Assembly (NCBI GenBank): GCA_964653285.1
Contig: CAZZEX010000058.1
Coordinates: 1-29,919, forward strand
Origin: CAZZEX01 sp964653285
GTDB lineage: Bacteria; Chloroflexota; Anaerolineae; B4-G1
Length of the DNA stretch: 29,919 nucleotides
Direction of reading: 5' to 3'
Every line of letters begins with the position of its first letter. Within the stretch, counting starts at the first letter, position 1. The position numbers were made by a program, and so were the translations under genes. The notes beneath the pieces are model-generated. The model was not told the origin of the DNA. It made no database searches and saw nothing but the letters and a program-made list of their open reading frames with translations. Shown piece after piece: positions 14,887 through 22,426 of the stretch.

Positions 14887-15647
14887 AACTCGCCCTCCTG
14901 GCCGACATCCACGGCAACGGCGAGGCCCTGCGTGCTGTCCTGGCCGACCTGGACGCGCACACCTCGGCTTCGCTCAGTGCGAGCGGTGGCGCCGACAAAC
15001 TCGTCCACCTCGGCGATGTTGTCCTGCCGGGGCCGGACCCCGGAGAAGTAGTCGAGTTACTGCTGGAGCGTGATGCTATCGGTGTCTACGGCAACACCGA
15101 CCGGTTTCTGCTGGATACCGACTGGCGTACCTTCGAGCCCCACAGCGAAGAGGAACGGGCCGACCGGGCGCTCTGCCTGTGGGCACTGGAGCGACTGGAC
15201 GAGCGAGCAGAAACCTGGCTGTGCGCTCTGCCGTTCCGGCGAGAGTTAGAAGCGAGTAACCAGCGATTGCTGCTGGTGCACGGCTCACCCCGCAGTGATA
15301 GGGACGTCATCAAAGCCGAGACACCCGACGACGATGTACGTGAGATGATCGCTGGCACTCAGGCCGATCTGATCCTTTTTGGCCATACCCACGAGATACT
15401 GGACCGCACCGTGGATGGCGTGCGCCTGATCAACCCCGGTGCTGTGGGCTACCCCCAGGGCGAGAAGGGGACCGCTCGTTACGCGCTACTGACCTGGGAC
15501 AGTGAGTGGCACGTGGAGTTCCGTCTTGTCCAGTACGACGTTGAAAAGACCATCGCGCAATTGCTGGCGGCCCAACGTCCCTATCGCCTCTGGGTTGCGG
15601 AAACGCTCCAGCGTGCCACGCGTGTCCCGCTGACGACGTTTGAGTGA
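14883..15647 (+). CDS. Metallophosphoesterase (YfcE/MJ0936-like)
   Basis: A calcineurin-like phosphoesterase with a two-metal site, acting on phosphodiesters or nucleotides. The 254-aa protein shows all motifs: D8-I-H10 in LADIHGN, GD45 in VHLGDVV, GN71 in YGNTD, H133 in LVHGSP, and GH168TH170 near the end followed by NPGAVG. Between the first and second motifs there is an extra Ser-rich stretch, HTSASLSASGG (26-36), encoded by a short repeat (14961-14986). It overlaps the purB stop by 4 nt, so translation is coupled. The substrate is unknown. Confidence 0.9.
   Translation: MKLALLADIHGNGEALRAVLADLDAHTSASLSASGGADKLVHLGDVVLPGPDPGEVVELLLERDAIGVYGNTDRFLLDTDWRTFEPHSEEERADRALCLWALERLDERAETWLCALPFRRELEASNQRLLLVHGSPRSDRDVIKAETPDDDVREMIAGTQADLILFGHTHEILDRTVDGVRLINPGAVGYPQGEKGTARYALLTWDSEWHVEFRLVQYDVEKTIAQLLAAQRPYRLWVAETLQRATRVPLTTFE
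14961..14986. repeat. Probable in-frame short repeat in the phosphoesterase gene
   Basis: CCTCGGCTTCGCTCAGTGCG resembles the dispersed CTTCG...CTCAG-type repeats seen at 13102 and 26722. It adds about 9 residues (SASLSASGG) in a surface position where relatives go straight from helix 1 to the HLGD strand. The family comparison is from memory. Confidence 0.45.
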
Positions 15648-15721
15648 ACTCCCAAGCCCCTGTGCAGTGGGATGACGGCCAGGCCCCATGGCGTGGCGGT
15701 GACGGCAGGCACACAGCCGGT

Positions 15722-15750
15722 TTGCTCACCAGGCCGTGATGGTGTACAAT
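15722..15750 (+). promoter_or_regulatory. Promoter of the TIM-barrel gene
   Basis: TTGCTC (15722-15727), 17 nt, TACAAT (15745-15750). The RBS GAAGGAA and ATG 15782 follow within ~30 nt of the expected start site. Confidence 0.55.
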
Positions 15751-15781
15751 TAGTAAGCCGGGACGGGCGAAGGAACTGACT

Positions 15782-16564
15782 ATGGAGCACATACTGCTTG
15801 CCACTTACCAGAAGGACATCACACGACACTACGAACTGGCCCAGGCTCACGGCGCAGGACTGGAGCTCCAAGTCTACGGCTACGACATGGACCTGCTTGA
15901 CAGCGGGTGGCGCGAGTTGGTTGACCAGCACAAGTCTCTGTTGCGTGATTTAGAAGGCGAGCTCGCCATCCACGGCGCTTTCCTCGACCTCTCCCCCGCC
16001 AGCCTTGACCAGCGCGTCGTCGCACTGACCCGCGAACGCTACACGTTGAACCTCGACATCGCCGCCGAACTGGGCGCACGTAACGTAGTCTTCCACACCG
16101 ACTTTATGCCCATCGTGCGCAAGCCAACCTATCGCCCTGAATGGACTGAGCGCCAGGTAGAGTTCTGGGGGCCGATGTCCGAGGAGGCCGCCAAGCGCGG
16201 GGTGGTCATCGCGCTGGAGAACATGTGGGAGCCGGACCCGGACGTCATCGGCGATGTGCTGGACCAGGTTGACTCGCCTCACGTGGGCGCCTGCCTCGAC
16301 GTGGGCCATGTCTACCTGTTCTCCGACTACCTGCCCCTGGAGACGTGGGTCGAGCGGATCAGCCACCGGCTGGTGCATTGCCACATGAACAATCACCGGG
16401 GCTTCTGCGACGAGCACCTGCCGCTCGATCTCCCCGGTGGAGTGGTTGACTACAAGAGGGACGTCCTGCCGCTGCTGCGCGCGTTGCCTAACCCGCCTGT
16501 CCTTGTGCTTGAGATGGACGAGATCGAGTATCTGGAACGCAGCCTCCGCTACCTGGGGCGCTAG
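15782..16564 (+). CDS. Xylose isomerase-like TIM-barrel protein (sugar phosphate isomerase/epimerase family)
   Basis: A 260-aa AP_endonuc_2-type TIM barrel of the sugar-phosphate isomerase/epimerase family. The metal-site residues are recognisable: E146 (VIALENMWE), D173 and H176 (ACLDVGH), H201 (VHCHMNN) and E244 (VLEMD). HGAFLDLSP near residue 64 and GARNVVFHTDF near 98 are the usual barrel strands. The family covers isomerases, epimerases, inosose dehydratases and related enzymes, so no specific reaction is assigned. It has its own promoter and an RBS, GAAGGAA. Confidence 0.85.
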   Translation: MEHILLATYQKDITRHYELAQAHGAGLELQVYGYDMDLLDSGWRELVDQHKSLLRDLEGELAIHGAFLDLSPASLDQRVVALTRERYTLNLDIAAELGARNVVFHTDFMPIVRKPTYRPEWTERQVEFWGPMSEEAAKRGVVIALENMWEPDPDVIGDVLDQVDSPHVGACLDVGHVYLFSDYLPLETWVERISHRLVHCHMNNHRGFCDEHLPLDLPGGVVDYKRDVLPLLRALPNPPVLVLEMDEIEYLERSLRYLGR

Positions 16565-16611
16565 GAACCTATCCAGAGAATCTGCTCCGGCCACCGAGGA
16601 TGGGGTCGTGT

Positions 16612-16682
16612 GCCCCGGCCTGAAGAGCCGGGGCTGGAAAACCCTCCCAGTGCACCTCCCAGTGCCGCCTCTTCAGGGCGGC
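16612..16682. repeat. Double-hairpin GC-rich repeat element (second copy)
   Basis: GCCCCGGC-ctgaaga-GCCGGGGC (16612-16634) and GCCGCC-tcttcag-GGCGGC (16664-16682). The two loops are reverse complements of each other, so the element is two oppositely oriented hairpins. The first loop is identical to that of the copy inside the amidohydrolase gene (27724-27746, opposite orientation). Confidence 0.8.
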
Positions 16683-16739
16683 GCGGCCCGACGAACTACC
16701 CCACCCGGCACAAGTCCACGAAAAGTTAACGCCATTGGG

Positions 16740-17531
16740 TCACGGTGCCGCGTCAGGCCCGTGGCGATAGTAAAGCAACTCGCGGGGCAGAAAGAAATAG
16801 ACGCACATCAGCCCGGCGATCACCCCGCCCAGGTGGGCAAATGAATCCACGAAACTGTAGAAGTATCCGATCGCCTGGAACTCTTGTTCCAACCGCCCGC
16901 CCAGGATGTCACGGGTCACGGTATAGAGAATAAACACCCAGGCCGGCATACGCAGTGGGATGGGAATGATCCCGAGAAGTATCAGCGTGAGAATGCGCTG
17001 CTGGGGATACAGAAACAGATAGGCAGCCACGATGCCCATAATCGCCCCACTGGCCCCCAGACCGGGTATCACTCCCTGAGTGAGAGGGAGTGCTGTCCGT
17101 CCCAACACGCTGCCCGTTCCTGACACAAGCACGCACACCAGGTAGAAAAGTCCGAACTTCGTGGGACCCAGCATGTCCTCCAGTTTTCGCCCAAAAAACC
17201 ACAGGATGAACATATTGCCTATCAGGTGTGACCAATCGGCGTGGAGGAACGCGGCTGTGATCATACTCAGCGCTCCCAGGCCCTCGCCACTAAGGATGTC
17301 GGCTGGTACAAGCATCGCCTGCCACATCGGCCCGCCCTCTGACCAGGCGTCCTCTCCCAGCGGCAGCACGTAGTAGACGAGTATGTGAACGACCGTGTTG
17401 AGCAAGACGAGGGCGAGGGTCATATACGGGAAGGCCCGGTAGGATCTCCGGTAATCTTTGAGCGGAAGCAGAAAGACGAGCGACAGGAAAAAGTCGAGCA
17501 TCAACAGAAAGTACGTCAATGAATTGACCAC
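16740..17531 (-). CDS. Rhomboid family intramembrane serine protease
   Basis: A 263-aa polytopic membrane protease that cleaves transmembrane segments. The catalytic Ser is in GLGASGAIMG (S161) and the catalytic His in SFAHLGGVIAG (H233). The conserved FLHADWSHLIGNMFILWFFG (95-114) supplies the oxyanion Asn (N106). Six or more hydrophobic helices are visible. The longest frame runs to 17981 but overlaps the TPR gene. The start is placed at the GTG at 17531, with AGGAGGA ~7 nt upstream, giving the hydrophobic N-terminus MVNSLTYFLLMLDFFLSL. It is 11 nt downstream of the TPR gene, so it is the second gene of that operon. Confidence 0.9.
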   Translation of the reverse strand: MVNSLTYFLLMLDFFLSLVFLLPLKDYRRSYRAFPYMTLALVLLNTVVHILVYYVLPLGEDAWSEGGPMWQAMLVPADILSGEGLGALSMITAAFLHADWSHLIGNMFILWFFGRKLEDMLGPTKFGLFYLVCVLVSGTGSVLGRTALPLTQGVIPGLGASGAIMGIVAAYLFLYPQQRILTLILLGIIPIPLRMPAWVFILYTVTRDILGGRLEQEFQAIGYFYSFVDSFAHLGGVIAGLMCVYFFLPRELLYYRHGPDAAP

Positions 17532-17542
17532 CGTCCGTCCTC

Positions 17543-18865
17543 CTATACCTTCAACAGAATTAGTCCAAGTGCGGCCGTCCAGAGCAACATCCCCGGCACG
17601 CCCACCCAAACCTGTCGCCTGAGCCCCTTCACTCCTGCCTGTCCGAAGAGCGCGCGCATCGCCGGGTTGCGGGGCACGTCGGTCGCGCAGACCCACAGGT
17701 AAGCGCCTGCGCTTGCTGCCACCAGCCCGCCCCACGCCGCCAGGCTGACATGCCAGGGCACCAGCCTCGCGTTGACCAGCGCCGCCAGCGCCGGGCTCAG
17801 CATCAATCCGCCCATCCGGCGCAAAGTCTCCCCCCACCCCTGCGCCTGGCGTCCGGGCCGAGAGGGGCGCAACTTCCCTAACTTGCGCCGCGCCTCCCTG
17901 CCGATCCGCGAATCGGGCGAGGTCAGTTCGCAGGCCCGCTCGTAGTGCGGGATCGCTTGCGGCCCCCGCTGTTGATTGCAATACACGTCGCCCAGGAGCA
18001 GATGGGCCGGCACATACCCAGGCTCCAACCGGACGACCTGCTCCAGCAGTTTGAGGACTTCCAGCGTCGCTCCACCTGCTTCGACGTACAGTTGCGCTAA
18101 CTCGAAGAGAATCGCCGGGTCGTCGCTGGCTCGCTCTGCTGCCATTTCGTACATTGTACGTGCCTCGGCGGGCATCGCGCGCTGGCAGTAGATCGCCCCC
18201 AGATGAGCGTAGAGGGCCGCATTCCCAGGGGCGCGCTCGATGGCCCGCTCGTAGGTGGCGATGGCCAGATCACTACGGCCCACCTTCTCGTGTAACACTG
18301 CCACGCTCTCCAGCACCCGCGGGTCATCGGGAGCCTCTGCTTCGGCGCGGGTGGCGGCCTCTCGCGCCAGCACATACTGCTGCCGCTCCAGATACGCCTG
18401 GGCCAGCGCGAGGTGATAACGTGCTCCATCTCGGAAGTCCCCCAGAAACTGCCCGCACTCGGGGCACGAGGTCTCCTTCACGTCAACGTACTGCCCGCAG
18501 GCAGGGCAGGCGACGATGAGAACCTGCCCACAGTGAGGACACGCTGTCCCAGATGACGGGACGGGCGACTGGCAACGCGGACAGCGTTCTTGCGTGGCGG
18601 AGAGTACAGGGGCCTGTTGGTCAAGCCAGGCCAGGCCCGCCTGAGCGTGGGTGTTGTCTGGGTTGATCGCCAGCACATTCTCCATGCAGACGCGCCGATC
18701 CTCGAGCGACTCGACGACACCACTTAGCCACAGCCAGGCCTGCTCGTTTCGCTCGTCCAGTTCGGTGACCTGCAGCAGTGCCTGGCGTGCCTCCTGCGTT
18801 CGTCCAGCCTTGGCGGCGGCGATCCCGCGCCGCAGTAGTTCGGCTACTCGGGTGGAATTGGGCAT
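17543..18865 (-). CDS. TPR and double zinc-ribbon membrane protein
   Basis: A 440-aa scaffold-type protein. Order: two N-terminal TPR-like helix pairs (1-85); a double zinc ribbon with C95xxC98...C109xxC112 and C120xxC123...C134xxC137; tetratricopeptide repeats over roughly 150-345 (ARYHLALAQAYLERQQY, YAHLGAIYCQRAMPAEA, PAHLLLGDVYCNQQ); and two hydrophobic segments (about 370-392 and 419-440). It is likely anchored by its C-terminus with the TPR part cytoplasmic. No enzymatic motif is present. Pairing with a rhomboid protease suggests a role in protease recruitment or membrane quality control, which is only inference. ATG 18865 follows GGAGA. Confidence 0.82.
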   Translation of the reverse strand: MPNSTRVAELLRRGIAAAKAGRTQEARQALLQVTELDERNEQAWLWLSGVVESLEDRRVCMENVLAINPDNTHAQAGLAWLDQQAPVLSATQERCPRCQSPVPSSGTACPHCGQVLIVACPACGQYVDVKETSCPECGQFLGDFRDGARYHLALAQAYLERQQYVLAREAATRAEAEAPDDPRVLESVAVLHEKVGRSDLAIATYERAIERAPGNAALYAHLGAIYCQRAMPAEARTMYEMAAERASDDPAILFELAQLYVEAGGATLEVLKLLEQVVRLEPGYVPAHLLLGDVYCNQQRGPQAIPHYERACELTSPDSRIGREARRKLGKLRPSRPGRQAQGWGETLRRMGGLMLSPALAALVNARLVPWHVSLAAWGGLVAASAGAYLWVCATDVPRNPAMRALFGQAGVKGLRRQVWVGVPGMLLWTAALGLILLKV

Positions 18866-18903
18866 CTGATAATCTCCATTGTCAGATTACACGCACATAT
18901 TAG

Positions 18904-18932
18904 ATTATATGCACGCACCTGGAACGCGCAAA
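18904..18932 (-). promoter_or_regulatory. Promoter of the TPR-rhomboid operon with direct repeats
   Basis: A perfect TATAAT (18909-18904 on the minus strand) has a poor -35, TTTGCG, 17 nt upstream. An 18-bp periodic direct repeat (AGATTA at 18884 and 18902, each followed by a GCACGCAC-like block) overlaps the -10 and start site, a possible regulator site. Confidence 0.5.
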
Positions 18933-19063
18933 CATGGCCCACGCCGTTGGGAGAAGAACTCTTTTCCCATACCCGTGAACCTATTTCCATCACCATCCAG
19001 GCGCTGATGGTCTCCCCGTAGAGTGTTGCTGGCTCACCGGGGCCACCTGTGCCGCCCCGCTCC

Positions 19064-19085
19064 CGCTGGATCGCCAGATCCAGCG
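19064..19085. repeat. Palindrome of the GGAT-ATCC family
   Basis: CGCTGGATC-gcca-GATCCAGCG, a 9-bp perfect stem with a 4-nt loop. It resembles the GGATTgccaAATCC palindromes at 29560-29642. Confidence 0.6.
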
Positions 19086-19216
19086 GCCTGGTGACGGGAA
19101 CTGGCGATCCCTTTAGAGCAAGGCGGGGAACAACACTCAAGAGGGAGACTATCCAGGCGCTGGACTGGGTGTAAGTTCCCGGGGCCGCAAGCATAATTTG
19201 CGGGCCAAGGCTCGTC

Positions 19217-19245
19217 TTGACCTTCCTCTGCACCTGTGATACCAT
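19217..19245 (+). promoter_or_regulatory. Promoter of the DUF554 gene
   Basis: TTGACC (19217-19222), 17 nt, TACCAT (19240-19245). It is ~40 nt upstream of the ATG at 19285, which has AAGGA as RBS. Confidence 0.5.
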
Positions 19246-19284
19246 CTCACCATCCCCCTCGCGACGCAACCAGAAAGGAATCCA

Positions 19285-20016
19285 ATGATCGGCACAGGCA
19301 CCCTCATCAACGTCGTCACCGTCCTGGTGGGCGGGACGCTGGGCACATTGCTGGGCACTCGCCTGCCGGAGAGAATGCGCGAGACGATTATGCATGGCCT
19401 GGGCCTGCTGACCCTCGTCATCGGCATCCAACTCTCCCTTGAAACCGATAACGTCCTCATCGTCCTGGCCAGCCTGTTGCTGGGAGGTATCGCCGGAGAG
19501 TGGCTGCGCATCGAGGACCACATCAACCGGTTGGGACGATGGCTCGAGCGCAGGACCACAGGAAACAGCAGCCTCCCTGCCTCCGACCGGCCACGGGGTG
19601 CAGTCCGCCCCGGCGCATCCCGGTTCAGCCACGCCTTCCTGGCCGCAAGCCTGTTGTTCTGTGTCGGCCCGATGACCATTCTGGGCTCCATCCAGGATGG
19701 TCTGAGTGGTGACTACACCCTGCTGGCAGTCAAGGCGACCCTGGACGGATTTGCCGCGCTGGCCTTTGCGTCTACGCTGGGGCCTGGCGTGCTCTTCTCG
19801 GCTCTCACAGTGCTGGTTTATCAGGGCGCGCTGACGCTGGGTGCTGGATGGGCCAGCATGGTGCTCACCGACCCCATGATCACCGAGATGACGGCTACAG
19901 GCGGCGTGCTGATGCTGGCCTTGGGGCTGGGTCTCCTGGAGATCAAGCAGATCCGGGCCGGCAATCTCTTACCGGCCATCGTCGTGGCCCCAATCATCGT
20001 CGCTGTAGTCAAGTGA
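19285..20016 (+). CDS. DUF554 family membrane protein (YqgA-like)
   Basis: A polytopic membrane protein of 243 aa in the DUF554/YqgA family, for which I know no established function. Recognisable family segments are MIGTGTLINVVTVLVGGTLGTLLG at the N-terminus, LLLGGIAGEWLRIEDHINRLG, SLLFCVGPMTILGSIQDGLSGD (C163 region), and TATGGVLMLALGLGLLEIKQIRAGNLLPA with a terminal helix. Six to seven helices are apparent, with a charged loop at about 90-115. Start and RBS are good. It precedes the rpmH cluster by 241 nt but has its own promoter, so it is probably not part of that operon. Confidence 0.88.
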   Translation: MIGTGTLINVVTVLVGGTLGTLLGTRLPERMRETIMHGLGLLTLVIGIQLSLETDNVLIVLASLLLGGIAGEWLRIEDHINRLGRWLERRTTGNSSLPASDRPRGAVRPGASRFSHAFLAASLLFCVGPMTILGSIQDGLSGDYTLLAVKATLDGFAALAFASTLGPGVLFSALTVLVYQGALTLGAGWASMVLTDPMITEMTATGGVLMLALGLGLLEIKQIRAGNLLPAIVVAPIIVAVVK

Positions 20017-20160
20017 AGCACCTACCGAACCGGCGTGGTAACCATCTGCTGGAGTTTTGCCTCAAACCGACAAGCAGAATAGGACGCGGGTGCGCGCAGG
20101 TCCCCGCCGATAAAAAGGCGGCCGTGGCTTTCGTGTTGCTTCGTGACCTTCGGGGCCGAT

Positions 20161-20189
20161 TTGACCGCTTATGCCGCTTGGGGTATAAT
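20161..20189 (+). promoter_or_regulatory. Strong promoter of the rpmH-rnpA cluster
   Basis: TTGACC (20161-20166), 17 nt, then a perfect TATAAT (20184-20189). The start would be near 20196, ~60 nt before rpmH. Two abutting TTGACA boxes lie downstream (20214-20225) but have no matching -10. Confidence 0.8.
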
Positions 20190-20257
20190 GGCGCGGCTGT
20201 TGGCGATCGGCTGTTGACATTGACAGCACTAACTGCTAACCGCCAGAGGGAGGAGGG

Positions 20258-20458
20258 ATGCCGAAGCGAACGTATCAACCCAAGAAACGCAAGCGCCTGC
20301 GCACTCATGGCTTCCGAGCCCGCATGTCTACACCGGGCGGGAGGCGAGTGCTCAAGGCGCGGCGGCAGAAGGGCCGCCGACATCTGGCTGTGCATAGGGA
20401 GTGGGCCAAGAAGTTAAATTGGAAGGAAAGTGCACAGCGCCCACGACGCCGGGCCTAG
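20258..20458 (+). CDS. rpmH: 50S ribosomal protein L34, C-terminally extended
   Basis: Ribosomal protein L34, a small basic protein of the large subunit. MPKRTYQPKKRKRLRTHGFR followed by ARMSTPGGRRVLKARRQKGR and RHL is the complete canonical protein. The frame then runs on for ~23 residues (AVHREWAKKLNWKESAQRPRRRA) beyond the usual 44-50, giving 66 aa. The tail is basic and could extend on the ribosome surface. A very strong RBS (GGAGGAGGG) and a near-consensus promoter fit a ribosomal protein gene. It is the first gene of the rpmH-rnpA-yidD-yidC-jag cluster. Confidence 0.96.
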   Translation: MPKRTYQPKKRKRLRTHGFRARMSTPGGRRVLKARRQKGRRHLAVHREWAKKLNWKESAQRPRRRA

Positions 20459-20480
20459 GTTCCGGTGCAGAACCTATATG

Positions 20481-20556
20481 GGGCGGGCCCGAGGCTCCCA
20501 CACAGTAGGCAAGGACAAAGTGGCAAAAGCGATCACTTGCTGCGTGGGATGCCCCC
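20481..20556 (+). ncRNA. Stem-loop in the rpmH-rnpA gap
   Basis: Within the 142-nt gap an imperfect long stem can be drawn: GGGGC (20481-20485)/GCCCC (20552-20556), CCCAC (20498-20502)/GTGGG (20545-20549) and GCAAG (20510-20514)/CTTGC (20537-20541). There is no terminal T-run. It may lower rnpA expression relative to rpmH, which is the usual expression ratio. This is a hand fold only. Confidence 0.45.
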
Positions 20557-20600
20557 GGGACTGGGGTTTCGAGCATTTTGTACCGAGAACGGACCTAGCG

Positions 20601-20936
20601 ATGGAGCGGCGGGTTCGACTGCGGCGCACGGGCGACGTGCGGCGGGTGTACGATGAGGGACGGTCGTGGGCACACCCCTTGCTGGTGCTGGTCGCACGGC
20701 CCAACGGCCTCGACCTCTGCCGCGTGGGAGTTACAGCCAGCCGGCGTGTGGGGAGCGCAGTGGCGCGTAACCGGGCCAAACGACTCCTGCGCGAAGCGGC
20801 GTGTCATCTCTACCCCCAGTTCGGGTCTGGGTGGGATGTGATGTTGATCGCACGGGCTAGCGTCCTCAAGGTGAAGGAGCCACAGGTCGAAAAGGCATTG
20901 GCATCGTTGCTGAGACGGGCCGGATTGAGTACATAG
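20601..20936 (+). CDS. rnpA: Ribonuclease P protein component
   Basis: The protein cofactor of RNase P, which helps the catalytic RNA mature tRNA 5' ends. The frame is open from 20430, but the first 57 codons are not RnpA-like. The start is placed at the ATG at 20601, giving a normal 111-aa protein beginning MERRVRLRRTGDVRRVYDEG. The RNR signature is intact: GVTASRRVGSAVARNRAKRL followed by LREA. GWDVMLIAR matches the C-terminal strand. The Shine-Dalgarno is weak. It lies 142 nt after rpmH, the usual bacterial order. Confidence 0.93.
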   Translation: MERRVRLRRTGDVRRVYDEGRSWAHPLLVLVARPNGLDLCRVGVTASRRVGSAVARNRAKRLLREAACHLYPQFGSGWDVMLIARASVLKVKEPQVEKALASLLRRAGLST

Positions 20937-20957
20937 AGGGTTTCGGGTTACAGCGTT

Positions 20958-20983
20958 TCAAGTTTCAGGTTATTGAAACTTGA
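20958..20983. repeat. Perfect 10-bp inverted repeat between rnpA and yidD
   Basis: TCAAGTTTCA-N6-TGAAACTTGA. It is AT-rich compared with its surroundings and lacks a T-run. It is probably one of the dispersed palindromes, or a weak processing or attenuation site. Confidence 0.55.
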
Positions 20984-20986
20984 GAC

Positions 20987-22390
20987 TTGACTGAGGCTCG
21001 ACCAGGGGATCCATACGAAAGAAGTAAGGAAAGAATGAAGGCTGTGCTTTTAGGTGTAATTCGCCTCTATCAGATAACTCTCTCACGCGTGCTTCCTCCC
21101 ACCTGTCGTTTTGTTCCCTCCTGTTCCCAGTATGGCTATGAAGCCATCGCTCGATACGGGGTCCGGCGCGGCGGCTGGCTGGCCATCAAGCGGGTTGCCC
21201 GCTGCCATCCCCTCAATCCGGGGGGGTATGATCCCGTTCCCAATCTAGAGGAGGACAAGCAATTGAACCGATCTTGGACAAGGCGCTGGCCGATCCTGCT
21301 AGTGATGTTGGCAGCGCTACTTTTAGGCGTGAGCGGCTGTGCAGGTGGGAGTGCACGCCCCACGAGTTGGACAGGGCTGACCGCCGTAGAGGAGAGGCTG
21401 TACGCAGCCGACCTGGAGCAAGTCGTGGCACTGAACGCAGCGGACGGTGAGCTTTTGTGGGCTTTCCCAGAGGACCCGAAGGAGGACAGACGCGGGGTGT
21501 TTTACGTTACCCCAGCAGTGGACGAAGGGCAGGTGATTGTGGCCTCGCAGATGCCCGCTACAGGTTTCTTTAGTCAGCCCAAGAACATCGTTTGGGCGCT
21601 GGATCGTGATACTGGCGGCCTGCTGTGGCACTTCGACGGGGCTGGTGGTCAGTACATCGAGGGCGGAGCACTGGGCGGCGACTTGTTCGTCATCGGCAAT
21701 AGCGACGGCAACGTCTACGCGCTGGACGCAGAGAGTGGTGCTCTCCGATGGGTTTTCGAGACGGGGCACCGCGTGTGGGCTGCTCCCCTTATCGTCTCGG
21801 ACATAGTCTACATTGGCTCAATGGACCGCCACCTCTACGCGCTGAACCTGCCTGACGGGGAAGTGCGCTGGGATTTCCACACCGAGGGGGCCTTCGCCGG
21901 CACGCCGGCGTTGCGGGATGACACACTCTACATCGGCGCTTTCGACGACCGGCTCTACGCTGTAGACGCGCATACGGGGACCGAGCGCTGGCGCTTCGCG
22001 AGTGAGAACTGGTTCTGGGGCAGTCCGGTGGTCTGCAACGACACTGTCTATGTGACCGATGTGGACGGAAGCGTTTACGCCGTGGATGCTGAGACGGGCG
22101 CGCAGGTTTGGCGTCAAGCACTCGGTGTACCGGTGCGGGCAGGACCGGCGCTGGTTGAGGATGGGAGCCGGTTGCTCGTCGGGAGTCAGAATGGCACCCT
22201 GTACGCGCTGGATGTCGCCGATGGCTTCGTGCTGTGGTCAGTAGAGAGCACAGGACAGGTGCTTTCGACGCCGGTAGTGAGTGGGTCAGTGGTGTACGAA
22301 GCGCTGATTAACGGGCCTCATCGGATACGAGCGCTGCACGTGGATAACGGGCGTGAAATTTGGGCCTATTCGCATGCAGTTGAAGAATAG
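20987..22390 (+). CDS. yidD: YidD membrane-insertion factor in frame with a PQQ-repeat beta-propeller lipoprotein
   Basis: One 467-codon frame holds two modules. YidD, best started at the ATG at 21035 after AAGGAAAG, reads MKAVLLGVIRLYQITLSR, then PTCRFVPSCSQYGYEAI and CHPLNPGGYDPVPNL, which is complete with its conserved cysteines. YidD is a small membrane-associated helper of YidC. With no stop codon, the frame continues at 21263 into a 375-aa PQQ-like propeller with a lipoprotein signal: NRSWTRRW, a hydrophobic core, then VSGC (Cys 26 of this module). At least seven blades follow, with motifs such as VYALDAESGALRWVFETG and LYAVDAHTGTERWRF. GAGGAGG sits 8 nt before a TTG at 21263, so the lipoprotein is probably also initiated separately. 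The BamB-like fold next to yidC suggests an extracytoplasmic role in insertion or folding; that is inference. Confidence 0.85.
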   Translation: MTEARPGDPYERSKERMKAVLLGVIRLYQITLSRVLPPTCRFVPSCSQYGYEAIARYGVRRGGWLAIKRVARCHPLNPGGYDPVPNLEEDKQLNRSWTRRWPILLVMLAALLLGVSGCAGGSARPTSWTGLTAVEERLYAADLEQVVALNAADGELLWAFPEDPKEDRRGVFYVTPAVDEGQVIVASQMPATGFFSQPKNIVWALDRDTGGLLWHFDGAGGQYIEGGALGGDLFVIGNSDGNVYALDAESGALRWVFETGHRVWAAPLIVSDIVYIGSMDRHLYALNLPDGEVRWDFHTEGAFAGTPALRDDTLYIGAFDDRLYAVDAHTGTERWRFASENWFWGSPVVCNDTVYVTDVDGSVYAVDAETGAQVWRQALGVPVRAGPALVEDGSRLLVGSQNGTLYALDVADGFVLWSVESTGQVLSTPVVSGSVVYEALINGPHRIRALHVDNGREIWAYSHAVEE

Positions 22391-22426
22391 AGATTAGAGA
22401 ACAGAGAATTAGAGAAAGGGCAAACC

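Larger units (their letters stand above)
18866..19284. other. Divergent intergenic region, TPR/DUF554
   Basis: A 419-bp region. It holds the minus-strand TPR promoter with an 18-bp direct repeat, one palindrome (19064-19085) and the plus-strand DUF554 promoter. The middle third has no recognisable content. A long minus-strand frame crossing it is an antisense artefact of the GC-rich DUF554 gene. Confidence 0.5.

Noticed and set aside
17532..17981. N-terminal extension of the rhomboid
   Set aside because: Overlaps the TPR gene out of frame; the GTG at 17531 has a strong RBS and a family-like N-terminus.
18844..19632. 262-codon minus-strand frame
   Set aside because: Mostly antisense to DUF554, without family features.
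20498..20549. Possible signal recognition particle RNA between rpmH and rnpA
   Set aside because: Lacks the conserved GGAA-type apical loop and internal-loop sequences; kept only as a hairpin.
20430..20600. N-terminal extension of rnpA
   Set aside because: Not RnpA-like, overlaps rpmH, and the ATG at 20601 gives a normal-length protein.
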